A stretch of DNA of 64,000 nucleotides from CAVVSQ01 sp963848825 (GCA_963848825.1 CAWKFA010000001.1:124001-188000), one strand, 5' to 3'. Numbered from the stretch's first letter, positions 28,587 to 38,602 are shown. Program-made: numbers and translations. The notes: generated by a model from the sequence alone, not told the origin.

Positions 28587-28938
28587 GATTTGTCCGTGGC
28601 ACAGCCAATCTCCATGCCAGCCGGCAAACGGATCATTTTTCAAAAAAAACGTTGGAAATGCGCCGGCTTTCTGGCACAATGGGGTTAGCTGGGGTCTTCG
28701 CTCTCCCCGCACCCTTCGTTCGCTCGATGTCCGCACCCGTTTCAATCCAACGACCACCAGGGTGCCCACGAATTTAGCTTTTTGTCCGGACTTGCCGCTG
28801 GGTCCCATCTTAAAAATTGATGAGAGGCCGTTTCACTGTTGAAAACCGCTACCGGTATTTGTTAGAAAACAGGTGCATCATCTTGCTCCCATGCCTGGAT
28901 GGCACCTTGAGCACATTTTTCTAAGGGAGGAATCTGGC
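28587..28938. other. Intergenic region after dapB
   Basis: About 350 bases. A loose inverted repeat (GCCAGCCGGC near 28616-28625 and GCCGGC-TTT-CTGGC near 28662-28675) brackets an A-rich loop and could form a weak hairpin after dapB, but no T run follows. No supported gene; a frame from 28873 only extends the protease N-terminus without a ribosome site. Confidence 0.4.
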
Positions 28939-29984
28939 ATGACGGGACGGTACGCCACCTCGCCCGCGATGGGCCGATGGTTCGGAGTTTTCGCGCTGCT
29001 GTTGGGGCCATTGTTGCTGGGCGGCGCGGTTCATGCCGATTCGGATGATACGGCGGACATTTCCGTCCCGGCGGTTTTTGACAAGACGTTGCCGGAAAGC
29101 ATCAGCGATCTGCAAGCGATCCAGCGCCACGTAAAAACACTTCTCAAGAGAACCATGGCCGCGACCGTGGGCGTCCAGGTTGGCGGTGCCCAAGGTAGCG
29201 GCGTTATCGTCAACCGCGAGGGCTTCGTCCTGACGGCCGGGCATGTTTCCAGCGCCAAGGCCACTGACCACAAATGCAAAATTATCATGCCCGATGGACG
29301 AATCCTCAATGCCAAAACGCTTGGGGCCAACACCGGCATCGATAGCGGCATGATCCAAATAACGGATGAAGGCGTCTACCCATTCTGCGAGATGGCGAAG
29401 TCCGCCGACCTGAAGGCCGGCGACTGGTGCCTGGCGATCGGTCATCCCGGCGGCTATCAAAAAGGTCGCAGCCCCGTAGTACGCCTGGGCCGCGTCCAGC
29501 GCAGTGAAAAAACGTTCATTCAAACGGACTGCACGTTGGTCGGCGGCGACTCGGGCGGACCGCTTTTCAACATGCAAGGTAAAGTGATCGGCATTCATAG
29601 CCGTATCGGCAACCTCATCACCGCGAACATGCACGTGCCCGTCGATACTTATCGCGACACGTGGGACCGACTGGCCAAGGGGGAGGAATGGGGCGGCTCT
29701 TTGTTCGGGTCACGCAAGAACTCCGATGCGTACCTCGGCATGTCCCTCGACTCGGAAAGGCCCGATTGCCTTGTCACCAAGGTCAATGCGGACTCTCCCG
29801 CCGAAAAAGCAGGGCTCCGGGTGAATGACATTGTCCGCAGGTTCGATGGCAAGAGGCTCACCTCCCAGAACGAACTCGTCAATCTGCTCCAATCCAAGCG
29901 CCCGGCGCTGAAATCGTCCTGGAAGTGGCCCGCGGAGAAGACAACGTCGTCCTGCGCGTGACCCTGGGCAAGCGGCCCGGGTGA
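28939..29984 (+). CDS. HtrA-like serine protease with PDZ domain (frame break near the end)
   Basis: About 348 residues: signal anchor (VFALLLGPLLLGGAVHA), trypsin-type domain with full triad (H102 in LTAGHVSS, D135 in NTGIDSGMI, S205 in GGDSGGPLF), then a PDZ domain (YLGMSLDSERPDCLVTKVN ... SPAEKAGLRVNDIVRRFDG). The frame breaks near 29900 in CGCCCGGCG; one added base gives RPGAEIVLEVARGEDNVVLRVTLGKRPG and the stop at 29984, completing the PDZ fold. GGGAGG precedes the ATG. Likely degrades damaged envelope proteins. A paralogue without the triad lies just downstream. Confidence 0.88.
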
Positions 29985-30058
29985 TTGTCCTCGCCGGTGG
30001 GGACGAATGTTTCACGTTTTCCTGGTTTCGGACACCTTAAAAAAGAGATGCAGCCATC

Positions 30059-31617
30059 ATGAAAGCCCCATTATTTATACGGTGTCTTGTTTTCACGGTT
30101 GTGCTGGCGCCCGTTGCCACGGCGCAAGCCCAAAGCGATCAGTTCTTTCGCACGAACCCAAAGTTCGTGGCGAGTTTTCGCCCGGCCGTCGCCAAATCGA
30201 TGGTTAGCACCGTACGCATTCTGTGCGATGGCAAAGACACCGCCCTTGGCATGATCGTGGGCAGTGACGGCTGGATCTTGACCAAGGCCAACGATCTCCA
30301 AGGAAAAGTTAGCTGCAAACTGAAAGATGGCCGCGAGCTTGAGGCCACAATCGTCGGCATCCATAAAGAACACGACCTGGCCATGCTCAAGATTGACGCC
30401 GACAAGCTCGTGCCGGTCGAATTTACGTCGAGCAAGGGAATCGACGCGGGTAGCTGGGTCGCGTGCACCGGCACCAAGGAAGACCCCGTCGCCATCGGCG
30501 TGGTGAGCGTTTCCACGCGGAACATAAGCGTGAAAGGCTCGACCTTCACGGTCGACAAGACCAAGGCCGGCTATCTGGGCATAACCATGGATAAGGGAAG
30601 CGGCGGCGTGATCATTACCGAAGTCGTCAAAAAGAGCCCGGCCGAGAAGGCTGGCCTCAAGGAACAAGACATCATCATGGCCGTGGATCAAAAGACGGTT
30701 GCCGAAGTCGACTCTCTCCGCCAGGCCATAGCCGATCGCAGACCGAGCGACGTGGTAACCCTCAAGGTGCGTCGTGACGGTGAGGACATGGTGATCAAAG
30801 CGACGCTGGGCAAGGCCCCGCCCAGCATGGCCCGCGGCGACGTGCAAAACAACATGGGCAGCGAGTTAAGCAGCCGGCGCTCCGGCTATCCCACCATTCT
30901 GCAGCATGATTCCGTGGTCAAGCCGACAGACTGCGGCGGGCCTATCGTCGATATCGAGGGCCGGGTAATCGGCATCAATATCTGCCGGGCCGGACGCACG
31001 GAAAGCTGGGCGGTGCCCTCCGAAGTCGTGCAAGCGGTGATGACCGAGCTCAAGTCCGGCAAGCTGGCGTCGCGCCACCCCCCGAGGCCAAACCGGCCGT
31101 CAAGGAGCGCAAGCGGATTACCAGCGCGGCGGACAAGAGCAAGGCCATCGACACGCTGCTTACCTTGATGAAACAACGACTGGATGTCGCGGTCGACGTG
31201 GCCCGCTACAAGTTCGTCAATAAGCTGGCGATTGCCGACTTCAACCGAGAACGAGAACTACTGGAGCGTCTCCTGAACCTCGCCACCCAGGAGGGGTTGG
31301 ACCCAGAAATAGCGCGCGAGTTCATCATTGCCCAGATTGCGGCATCGCGCGAATTGCAACAGCGGTTGCACACACGCTGGACCAAAGACAGCAAGGCGGC
31401 GCCGGCCGGCGCTGTTCCTGACCTGGAAAAGGCCTTGCGCCCCAAGCTTGATAAGATTTCGGCCGAACTTATAGAAGCTTTCGCGAATGCTCAACCCTTC
31501 CTCGAACAAACTCCTTTCAAGCAGCTACTTCGGCAACGGTCCGTCGAGGTTTTCCAGGGGCTCGCCAGTTACGATGCGATACGCGACCGCGTGTTCGATG
31601 GCTGGGCACCCAAATAA
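30059..31617 (+). CDS. HtrA-like pseudoprotease/PDZ protein continuing into a chorismate mutase domain (frame break)
   Basis: About 519 residues after adding one C to the C6 run at 31078-31083. Signal peptide (1-25), trypsin-like domain whose triad is degenerate (His replaced by Asn in LTKANDL, nucleophile Ser by Cys in TDCGGPIV), with a PDZ domain inserted (about 170-250). After the linker comes an all-helical AroQ chorismate mutase: LMKQRLDVAVDVARYKF, DFNRERELLERL, EFIIAQIAASRELQQRL. Counterparts of E. coli R28, K39, D48, R51, E52, S84 and Q88 are all present (R374, K385, D394, R397, E398, S430, Q434). A C-terminal tail (VPDLEKALRPKLDKISAEL) matches secreted AroQ-gamma enzymes. The alternative is two coupled genes, the second from ATG 31168 overlapping TGA 31166-31168, but that would cut the first mutase helix and leave no signal peptide. 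Confidence 0.75.
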
Positions 31618-31657
31618 GGAAACATGCGGCGGGCATGAATGTGCCCCACGCATCTTT

Positions 31658-32020
31658 ATGGCATCGTTCCGCCAACACTTGTACGCGATTTGGAATAAGC
31701 GGTGCCCCGCCTGCTTCCATGGCGCGATTTACGCCCACGGCATGACGATGCACGAGCGCTGCCCCCAGTGTGGCCTGCTCATGGAACGTGAACAGGGCTA
31801 TTTCATGGGGGCCCTTTATATTAGCTACGCGCTGGCCACAATATTCCTGGGACTGGCAACTTTTGGGGTCCACCTGCTGCTGCCCAACGGCGATCTGGGC
31901 ATCATCATTCTCTGTGTTGGCGCCGCCTTTTTGCCTTTCGTGCCCGCGGTAACGCGCTATTCGCGAATTATCTGGATCCACTTCGATCGCTGGGCCTGGC
32001 CCGATGCGCCACCACCCTGA
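31658..32020 (+). CDS. DUF983 family membrane protein
   Basis: A 120-residue protein. The N-terminal zinc-ribbon-like segment has RCPACFHGAIYAHGM and HERCPQCGLLMEREQGYF (two CPxC pairs), followed by two membrane helices (ISYALATIFLGLATFGVHLLL and GIIILCVGAAFLPFVPAV). This is the DUF983 layout. The ATG at 31658 begins the natural N-terminus; the frame from 31487 only extends over the preceding gene. Function unknown. Confidence 0.85.
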   Translation: MASFRQHLYAIWNKRCPACFHGAIYAHGMTMHERCPQCGLLMEREQGYFMGALYISYALATIFLGLATFGVHLLLPNGDLGIIILCVGAAFLPFVPAVTRYSRIIWIHFDRWAWPDAPPP

Positions 32021-32072
32021 CTTCCACGTCAACAAAAGCGCCGGTTTAGCAAGCCGGCGATAAGATGTTAGC

Positions 32073-32747
32073 ATGAACATCATCCTTTTCGATATCGACG
32101 GCACCTTGCTTTCCAGCGGTGGGGCGGGCAAGTTCGCTCTCGAGACCGCTTTCACCGAAGACTTCGGCATCGAACTTCGTGTTCATATCCCGTATGCCGG
32201 CCGTACGGATCGGGCCATCGTCGCCGATCTTTTCGAAAAACATGAGGTGGCGCCAACACCCGCCCATTTCGAGAAGTTACTGGCAGGTTACCTGAAACGT
32301 TTGCCCGCTTGCCTGGGCCAAACGCAAGGCAAAATCCTGCCAGGTATCAACAACCTCCTGGCTTATTTGAAAGCCCACGAACGTGTGGCAGTTGGTCTGC
32401 TCACTGGCAACGTTCGAGCCGGTGCGCGGGCGAAGCTCGGTTATTTTGGGCTCTTCGAGCACTTTGCCTTCGGCGGCTTTGGCGACTTGCATCTCGACCG
32501 GGACGATGTCGCGCGCGAGGCCCTGGCGGCGGCCCACAGTCATATTGCTCCCGTGGCCAAGCCGGACCGCGTCTGGGTGATCGGCGATACACCCCTCGAC
32601 GTGCGCTGCGCCCGCGCTATCGGCGCCAGGGTACTGGCGGTCGCAACCGGCATGCATACGGTCGCCGAACTGCGAGCTACCTCGCCGGACCTGTTTCTGC
32701 AGGACCTGTCCGACCCGCAACCGTTTCTGGATGTGTGGTTGAAGTGA
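32073..32747 (+). CDS. HAD-family phosphatase
   Basis: A 224-residue hydrolase of the haloacid dehalogenase superfamily. The nucleophile motif FDIDGTLL, the threonine motif GLLTGN and the acidic motif VWVIGDTPLDVRCA are present, and a helical cap lies between motifs I and II. It resembles phosphoglycolate phosphatase-like members. The substrate is not predictable. It converges on the gene ending at 32756. Confidence 0.88.
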   Translation: MNIILFDIDGTLLSSGGAGKFALETAFTEDFGIELRVHIPYAGRTDRAIVADLFEKHEVAPTPAHFEKLLAGYLKRLPACLGQTQGKILPGINNLLAYLKAHERVAVGLLTGNVRAGARAKLGYFGLFEHFAFGGFGDLHLDRDDVAREALAAAHSHIAPVAKPDRVWVIGDTPLDVRCARAIGARVLAVATGMHTVAELRATSPDLFLQDLSDPQPFLDVWLK

Positions 32748-32755
32748 TACGTTCC

Positions 32756-34213
32756 TCACGCAAACACTTCCGTCCCTTTTGGCATCGGCTGAGGAAAGTC
32801 CGCATGGCAAGCCGCGCAGGCGCCGCGATCTGATGGCACGGCCACCTTGCAGGCGGGGCAGCGGATCAGGGTCGGCCATGAACGGGCGAATCGGTAACCG
32901 ATCCAGCCGAAAAATCCGAAGGCAAAGACGAAAAGCGTCCACAGAAACCGCTCCGCGCTGGTGGCCCCGTAACGTGCTTCACGGCGGTAGCACAGTGCGG
33001 CAAATACGGCAGCCACAAGGCAGGCCAGCACCAAGGACGGCCAACAGCTCTCCAATGTCTGCGTCCAGGCTTCCCACCAGCCGCCCCTTCTTCCCTGGGA
33101 GAAAAGCTCCAATGGCCAAAGGACGCCTTCGGCCACGCTCAAAAGCAGCGGCGCTGGCAGGGCAGCTGCAATGAGAATCTGTAGGTGCTTAGGAGGGCTT
33201 TGGCCTGGCAGCGTAAATACCTCATGCCGGATCACCTGGCCTGCGGCGTTCAGCCAATACACCTCCTGTTCCGCAGCCGCTTGACCCAGACCGGCATTTG
33301 TGAGCCAGGCCACGGCAGTGCCGCTGCTGGTTTGGAACCAATTGATGGCCTTGTCGCGCAACTTAAGCGGCAAGACGAATCTATTCGTCCTTTCCAGGCG
33401 CTCATTGAGCATGAGGACGGCGTCTGTTGTTCGGACCGCCAACCCGGCCGGTTTGGGATAGACCGCGGGTTCGTGAATCCACTGCATCGACACAATTCGC
33501 TCGTTCTCAAGAACAACATTGACGATGCGCCGGGTCAAATCGATCTGGTAGATTTTGTCATCGTCTGCCTGGATGAAAACCAATTCCCGTACACCAGGCC
33601 TCGACTGGGAATCAAACATATTGGGCAAGGGACGGCCCGCCTGGACGCCATAAGGCTGTTGAGGCGACAGAACCTTTTGGCCAATCCCTGCGTGGTATCG
33701 GCCGAAATTCACCCCGCCGTCAAAGGGAAAACGTTCTTGTGGGGGTGGCTCATCCGCACGGAAGCCCGACGTGCCAATAAAGCCGATACGGAGGTTGGAT
33801 TCGACGCTGTAACCAACGAGATACGCCGAACCATGAGACTGACCATTCGCGATGAAATACCAAATCGTCGGCGGTTGGCTTTGGTCGGCGAATGAGCGCA
33901 AACATTGATCCCATGTCGCCCGAAGAGCATTGGCCGATTGGTCGGCGCCGGCGTGAAGGTAGGCCTCCATCAAAAACGTCTTTGGATCATTCGCGTCCAC
34001 CGCGTTGCCGGCCATGTCATGAAACCCGCGTTCGCTCTGGATCACGGGAGTGCCATCCAACTGAAAACGGAGTCGCTCCCAGCTTTGAACGCCAGAACTG
34101 CCGTAGGTAACACTCGCCAGCAAAACAAACAAAACGCACCAAATAAAAGCAAACCCAATACCCAGCAGGCCTGCCAGCAGCATAGGTTGCGAATTTCCCT
34201 TACTTGTCAACAT
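32756..34213 (-). CDS. Membrane protein of unknown function, last gene of the GntR-ABC operon
   Basis: A 485-residue protein. N-terminal membrane helix (LAGLLGIGFAFIWCVLFVLLA), an extracytoplasmic beta-rich domain of about 300 residues resembling propeller strands (FIQADDDKIYQIDLTRRIVNVVLEN), then three C-terminal membrane helices and a CxxC-CxxC zinc-ribbon-like tail (RCPACKVAVPSDRGACAACH). I do not recognise the family. ATG 34213 follows AGGAG; it lies 25 bases after the permease gene, so it belongs to the GntR-ABC operon and may be a subunit or substrate sensor. Confidence 0.75.
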   Translation of the reverse strand: MLTSKGNSQPMLLAGLLGIGFAFIWCVLFVLLASVTYGSSGVQSWERLRFQLDGTPVIQSERGFHDMAGNAVDANDPKTFLMEAYLHAGADQSANALRATWDQCLRSFADQSQPPTIWYFIANGQSHGSAYLVGYSVESNLRIGFIGTSGFRADEPPPQERFPFDGGVNFGRYHAGIGQKVLSPQQPYGVQAGRPLPNMFDSQSRPGVRELVFIQADDDKIYQIDLTRRIVNVVLENERIVSMQWIHEPAVYPKPAGLAVRTTDAVLMLNERLERTNRFVLPLKLRDKAINWFQTSSGTAVAWLTNAGLGQAAAEQEVYWLNAAGQVIRHEVFTLPGQSPPKHLQILIAAALPAPLLLSVAEGVLWPLELFSQGRRGGWWEAWTQTLESCWPSLVLACLVAAVFAALCYRREARYGATSAERFLWTLFVFAFGFFGWIGYRFARSWPTLIRCPACKVAVPSDRGACAACHADFPQPMPKGTEVFA

Positions 34214-34238
34214 GGGAAGCTCCTGCCAGTCGGGGTTG

Positions 34239-34907
34239 TTAGGCGTAATCACGCGTGCGGGCCACGAAGCAGATGTTCGACACAACTGCCACATAAAGCA
34301 ACAGCAGCACCGGCAAACTCAAATACCATTGCCACGGCACGTCGATCAGAAGTACCACGGGAGGTAGCATTGCCAAGAGAGGAAGCAGGCGTGTGCCGAA
34401 CCAGCGCGATGGACGCAGGCCGCTGAGAAACGCGGTGCCATACAGAAGCGGCGTTGTCAGACACGCCTGGCAACAGTGAATGGTCATCGACCACTCGAAA
34501 GGGCTCGGGTCGTTTCCCGGAGTGGCCGCCCACAGCGCATACAGCAAAATGGGCATGCCCGTACACAACAGGAAGACAGTGAGGCCAGTCCCGAGTTTCG
34601 TGAGAAAAATCGTCCTGCGCCTGATCGGCCGATGCAGGAGAAACTGATAAACGCCTCGGCTGTTTTCCCAGGCGGATTGACGAAACCCCAACGCAACCGC
34701 CAGTATGGCGCCGACGTAGCACCACAACCTGAAAAAGTTCGGATTGAGGAACGGAACGTAGGTGCCCCTGGCCAAAAGCGTGCTCGCGATTTGCGCGAAG
34801 GGTGCCAGGTTGATCATGGCAGCTACCAAAAACAACTCAGTCCCCAGTCCCAGGAACGCGATGCCGAGAACCTCACGCAGCTCCTTGATTGCCAGTGCTT
34901 TGATCAT
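34239..34907 (-). CDS. ABC transporter permease
   Basis: A 222-residue protein with six predicted membrane helices (for example LPPVVLLIDVPWQWYLSLPV). It overlaps the upstream ATPase gene by 35 bases, so the two are coupled. The ATG at 34907 (MIKALAIKELREVLG) is the natural start of ABC-2 permeases; the frame from 34964 extends into the ATPase gene without a ribosome site. Substrate unknown. Confidence 0.85.
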   Translation of the reverse strand: MIKALAIKELREVLGIAFLGLGTELFLVAAMINLAPFAQIASTLLARGTYVPFLNPNFFRLWCYVGAILAVALGFRQSAWENSRGVYQFLLHRPIRRRTIFLTKLGTGLTVFLLCTGMPILLYALWAATPGNDPSPFEWSMTIHCCQACLTTPLLYGTAFLSGLRPSRWFGTRLLPLLAMLPPVVLLIDVPWQWYLSLPVLLLLYVAVVSNICFVARTRDYA

Positions 34908-35823
34908 TAGCTTGTTCTCCCGCGAAAAGGGGCAGCGACCGCCGTGGGCCGCGCGTGTATTCAATAAACGCGTCTTCCAGGTTCAGTTCCATGAGGTCAA
35001 CGCGCACAGGCGCCAGGGCGTCAATGGCGGCGCGTTGTCGCAGTCCGTAACCCACAAAAACCAGCTCGCGGCGCGTGCCGATCTGCCAATCGCCAAGTAG
35101 GCCCTCGCAAGCGGGAAACGGCGGCGGTTGCCGGCCAAACTCGGCGACGACCTTACGCACCGAACTCTTGAAGTGCTCGACCGGACAATCGACGCGCAGC
35201 ACGCCATCCATCATGATGCCGATGCGGTCTGCGATTCGCTCCACATCGCCGAGAATATGCGAGCTGAAAAGGATGGTCCGGCCTCGGCGCTGAATAATCT
35301 GAATCATCGATTCCAGAAAATCCCGGCGCACGTTGGTGTCTAGGCCCAGCGTCGGATCGTCGAGAATGAGCAGCTCCGGATCGGGCATGATGGCCAGAGC
35401 CAGCGACACCTGAGCACGCTCCCCCTTGGAAAGCCCGTTGATCTTGGCCTTAAGCGATAGGCCGAAATGGTCGAGGACCTGTTCGACGAGCCGGCCATCA
35501 GTCGCGGGGTAGTAGGAACGCGTAAAGGCGACAATCTGGCCAATCGTCATCCAGTCGACAAGCGGGTGCCCCTCGGCCAGATAGGCAATCCGTCCGCGTG
35601 TTGCCGGGGCCAGCGTTCCGACCTCCTCGCCCAGCAGATGTGCGTCGCCGTAATCCGGATGTACCATGCCGGCCAACATCTTGAGCGTGGTCGATTTGCC
35701 GGCGCCATTTCGGCCCAGCAGGGCGTAGACGGTGCCGGGCGCCACGCGGAGATTGAGATTGTCGACCACTTTCCGCTCGCCATAGAACTTGGTGAGCCGA
35801 TGGGTCACGATGGCATCGGTCAT
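34873..35823 (-). CDS. ABC transporter ATP-binding protein
   Basis: A 316-residue ATPase. Walker A GRNGAGKST, signature LSKGERAQVSLALAI, Walker B LLILDDPTLGLD and the switch His (FSSHILGDVE) are present. It resembles YtrB-type exporters regulated by GntR proteins. ATG 35823 lies three bases after the GntR stop, so both form an operon with the two downstream membrane proteins. Confidence 0.93.
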   Translation of the reverse strand: MTDAIVTHRLTKFYGERKVVDNLNLRVAPGTVYALLGRNGAGKSTTLKMLAGMVHPDYGDAHLLGEEVGTLAPATRGRIAYLAEGHPLVDWMTIGQIVAFTRSYYPATDGRLVEQVLDHFGLSLKAKINGLSKGERAQVSLALAIMPDPELLILDDPTLGLDTNVRRDFLESMIQIIQRRGRTILFSSHILGDVERIADRIGIMMDGVLRVDCPVEHFKSSVRKVVAEFGRQPPPFPACEGLLGDWQIGTRRELVFVGYGLRQRAAIDALAPVRVDLMELNLEDAFIEYTRGPRRSLPLFAGEQANDQSTGNQGAA

Positions 35824-35825
35824 AA

Positions 35826-36227
35826 TTAGGCCTTTCCCTTTCCGGCGGTCCACTGAAACTCGGCAACCTGCTCTTGGACCAGCTCCACCACTTCCTCGGC
35901 CGTGAACCCCAGGTGGACGGCCTCGGTCAGCCACAAGACAAGCGATTCGGCCAGCCGGCGTTTCCGTGCCGACCGGGTGAGGTCGGTCCCCGGTTGGGCA
36001 ACGAACATACCGCGCCCGGCCTGGCTGACAAGTATGCCGCCACGCTCCAGCTCCACGTAGGCACGCGAAACGGTGTTGGGATTGATCACCAGTTCGGCGG
36101 ACAACTGGCGCACGGAAGGCAGGCGTTCTCCCGGTTGCAAGCTTCCGCGCACGACGGCCTCGCGAATTTGCTGAGTAAGCTGTTGATAAATCGGCAGCCG
36201 GCTGGCCGTGTCAACGTAGAAACCCAT
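35826..36227 (-). CDS. GntR-family regulator, YtrA type
   Basis: A 133-residue repressor: winged helix at the N-terminus (PIYQQLTQQIREAVVRG, then LPSVRQLSAELVINPNTVSRAYVELERGGIL) and a short helical C-terminal tail of the YtrA subfamily, which lacks a large ligand domain. It is the first gene of an operon with an ABC exporter. The palindrome at 36244-36262, 16 bases before its start, is its likely autoregulatory operator. Confidence 0.92.
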   Translation of the reverse strand: MGFYVDTASRLPIYQQLTQQIREAVVRGSLQPGERLPSVRQLSAELVINPNTVSRAYVELERGGILVSQAGRGMFVAQPGTDLTRSARKRRLAESLVLWLTEAVHLGFTAEEVVELVQEQVAEFQWTAGKGKA

Positions 36228-36243
36228 GCGTTCCTCGTCATGT

Positions 36244-36262
36244 GTACTAAGTCTATTAGTAC
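36244..36262. promoter_or_regulatory. Palindromic operator of the GntR regulator
   Basis: GTACTAA-GTCTA-TTAGTAC: two perfect 7-base arms. The TAGTAC/GTACTA half-sites match the form known for YtrA-type GntR operators, and the site overlaps the candidate -10 of the gntR-ABC promoter, so binding would block transcription. Confidence 0.75.
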
Positions 36263-36283
36263 GCTTCGCATCTTCGGCGTCAA
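36255..36283 (-). promoter_or_regulatory. Candidate promoter of the gntR-ABC operon
   Basis: On the minus strand TTGACG (36283-36278), 17-base spacer, ACTAAT (36260-36255). The -10 lies inside the palindromic operator. The -35 matches five of six consensus bases and the -10 four of six. Confidence 0.5.
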
Positions 36284-36427
36284 GACAAATTCGGTGAAAT
36301 GGCAAAGATATATTCAGGCAACAAACCACGGGGCGTGTTGGAGACTGTGACAGGCCAGGGACATGAGAAAAGGTGCTTGCCGCTGTGCAAGGGGATGCGG
36401 GCAGAGTTCAGTGAATCATCCGCTCGC

Positions 36428-38573
36428 TTACTTTTTCTCCGGCACCGTGAAGAGTACGTCGGCGCTGCCTACATTGCCCGCAGCATTTTTGATGCGGAGC
36501 ACGAGAACGTGCGTTCCGGGCTGTAGTGGTTCCGTTTTGAAATTGAAGCTTTCTGTTTTACTGTCGAAAAGGCCGTCGACGGGAAAGATGTTGGCCCAGC
36601 GCTTGCCGCTCACCGCGAAAGATGCTTCGGTGAGGCGAACCAGAGGGTCGGTGGCGGATGCTTCGAGAACCGCGCGATCGCCATCGAAACCGGTGACGCG
36701 GAGGGTCACCTTCGGGGCGGCGTGGGCCACGGGCACGCGCGCGCTGATGCGTTCGGCGGTAAGTGTTTCTTCGGGAGCATTATCACGGCGGTCGCTGGCG
36801 ACCACTTTGATTTGATAATGACCCGACGGCACGGTGGTCGTGTCCCAATCGTATTCTTTTTTGTCAAATTCATTTTCGAGAAGAACCCAATCCTTCCAGC
36901 CGTCTTTGCGAAAGTAAAGGGCGTAGGTCAGTTCATCTTCATTGGGGTCCGTGGCGTTCCAGCGAATTTTCAGCTTGCGGGGATTGTCGACGTTGCCCGC
37001 TTCCAGATCAGGCACATCCAGGCTGGTGATCTCGGGCGCCTGGTTGGTTGTTTTGTAACGTAGAACGAAGTGGCGAACCTCAGGGGTGGCCTGTGGCTGC
37101 GTGCTGGCCAGCGTAATGCGATATTGTAGGTAGCGTGCCATGGGGGCCAGGGCGCGCGCATCCAGCGGATTGGTCTGCTCGGCGGACCAGTCGCTCCAGG
37201 TATCGTCCGGGTCGGAAATATTGCCGCTCCGGACGGCGACGCTTACCGAGGTACCTGGCGGCGTGGTCGCTTTCCAGCCGAGCGTTCCCCATTTGCTTAT
37301 TATCTTGGCATCGAGAACTTCGCTGGTGACTGTCCCCTTGGCCGCGTAGCGGTTCTCAAGGACATAGAGCTTGCCCGGGTCGCCGGTGCCCATAACTATC
37401 GACCCGTCGGGACGCCTGAGGAGGCAATGGATTTGACCATTGTCCAGCCGAGCGATTTCGCTCTTCTCCTTGGTAGCTTCGTCAACTTCAAAAAGCTGGC
37501 CCTGCATCCCCGTGGCGACCAGTAATTTGCCGTTGTTCTTGAGTAGGCGCTGAATCAGCACCTTATCGCGAAAAATTTCGCGAACCGCACCGCTGGTGGC
37601 AATACGGTAAACCGAGTTTTCGCCGGTCGGAGGACTGGCGGGGGCGGAGCGCCTTGTGCCAATAAGTCAGGCTCCGCCGTGAGAGCCGTTACTTGCAAAC
37701 CTTTTCCCGGCTCGGGCGCGAGAATAGCTGGCTCATCCCTTTTGTCGTTAAGCGTCGTGGCGGCGCCAGTTTTGGGGACCGTACGACGCGTCGGCGAACT
37801 GGTCCCGGCATAGACGGCCTCGGGCGTGGCAAGGAGGCTGCGAACTTCCGACTGATGCGTGTGATAGAGGATGAAACCTTTGCCCAGCTCCGCCGGACCA
37901 TCTTTGGTTGGTGGATCGATGCGATACACCAGGCCGCCCTTGTCCGTGCCCGCGTAGAGAACGCCCCTGGGGCCGGCGGCCAGGCACAGGATATGTTCCT
38001 GTTTGGTCTGGTAATAAACGTTTGCCTTGCCGTCGGCTGTCACACGATAAACCCGCCCCTTCGGCCCGGTGCCGGCAAAAATGGATTGGGAGACTGGATC
38101 GTAAACCAGGCCCCAAACATACGAATCAAGGCCTTCGCTGACGACACGGGCACCTTCCGGCGTGATACGAATGATTTTGCCGGCAGGGCCGGTGCCGGCA
38201 TAAATACTTCCATCCGGCGCTGCGCCAGGCACAGAATTTGGCTCTCGCTGCTCGAGTAGAGCAGGGTGGTCTTGCCGTCGGGGGCCACCCGCCAGAGCTT
38301 GCCCTCATTGCCGGTGGCGGCATACAAGTTGCCAGACTTGTCCTCGATAATGTCCCAAACATTCATGGCCTGAAGATTGGCGAGGGTTTTGACCTGGTGG
38401 GATAGTCGTAGGGCGCCCTCGCTGGTTACAAGAGCTTGCTTGAAGTGTGCCTTGTCGAAATGACTTTGCAGTTGTTGTTGCCAGACTTTGACCTTGGCTG
38501 CATCGCTCGAGCCAACAGCGAACAACAAGGTTGCTGCCAGGAACAGGGCCACAATGAGGCGGGATCGAAACAT
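36428..38573 (-). CDS. Exported beta-propeller protein with C-terminal Ig/FN3-like domains (frame breaks)
   Basis: About 714 residues after repair. Signal peptide (LIVALFLAATLLFAVGSSDA), then repeated blades such as NLYAATGNEGKLWRVAPDG, SIYAGTGPAGKIIRITPEG and VLYAGTDKGGLVYRIDP, and a C-terminal half with FN3-like strands (LKIRWNATDPNEDELTYALYFR). Breaks near 38226 and 37642 (a C5 run needing a sixth C) join three frames that carry consecutive blades. Propellers of this kind act in binding or carbohydrate recognition; the role is unknown. The downstream neighbour is a GntR operon, so it is probably a single-gene unit. Confidence 0.75.
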
Positions 38574-38602
38574 GGGAGGTCCTCGGCAGCCCTGATAGGT
38601 TC

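Noticed and set aside
31168..31617. Chorismate mutase as a separate gene starting at ATG 31168 in TGATGA coupling
   Set aside because: This start removes most of the first catalytic helix and leaves no signal peptide, and the frame is clearly coding for about 80 bases before it. Kept as the main alternative.
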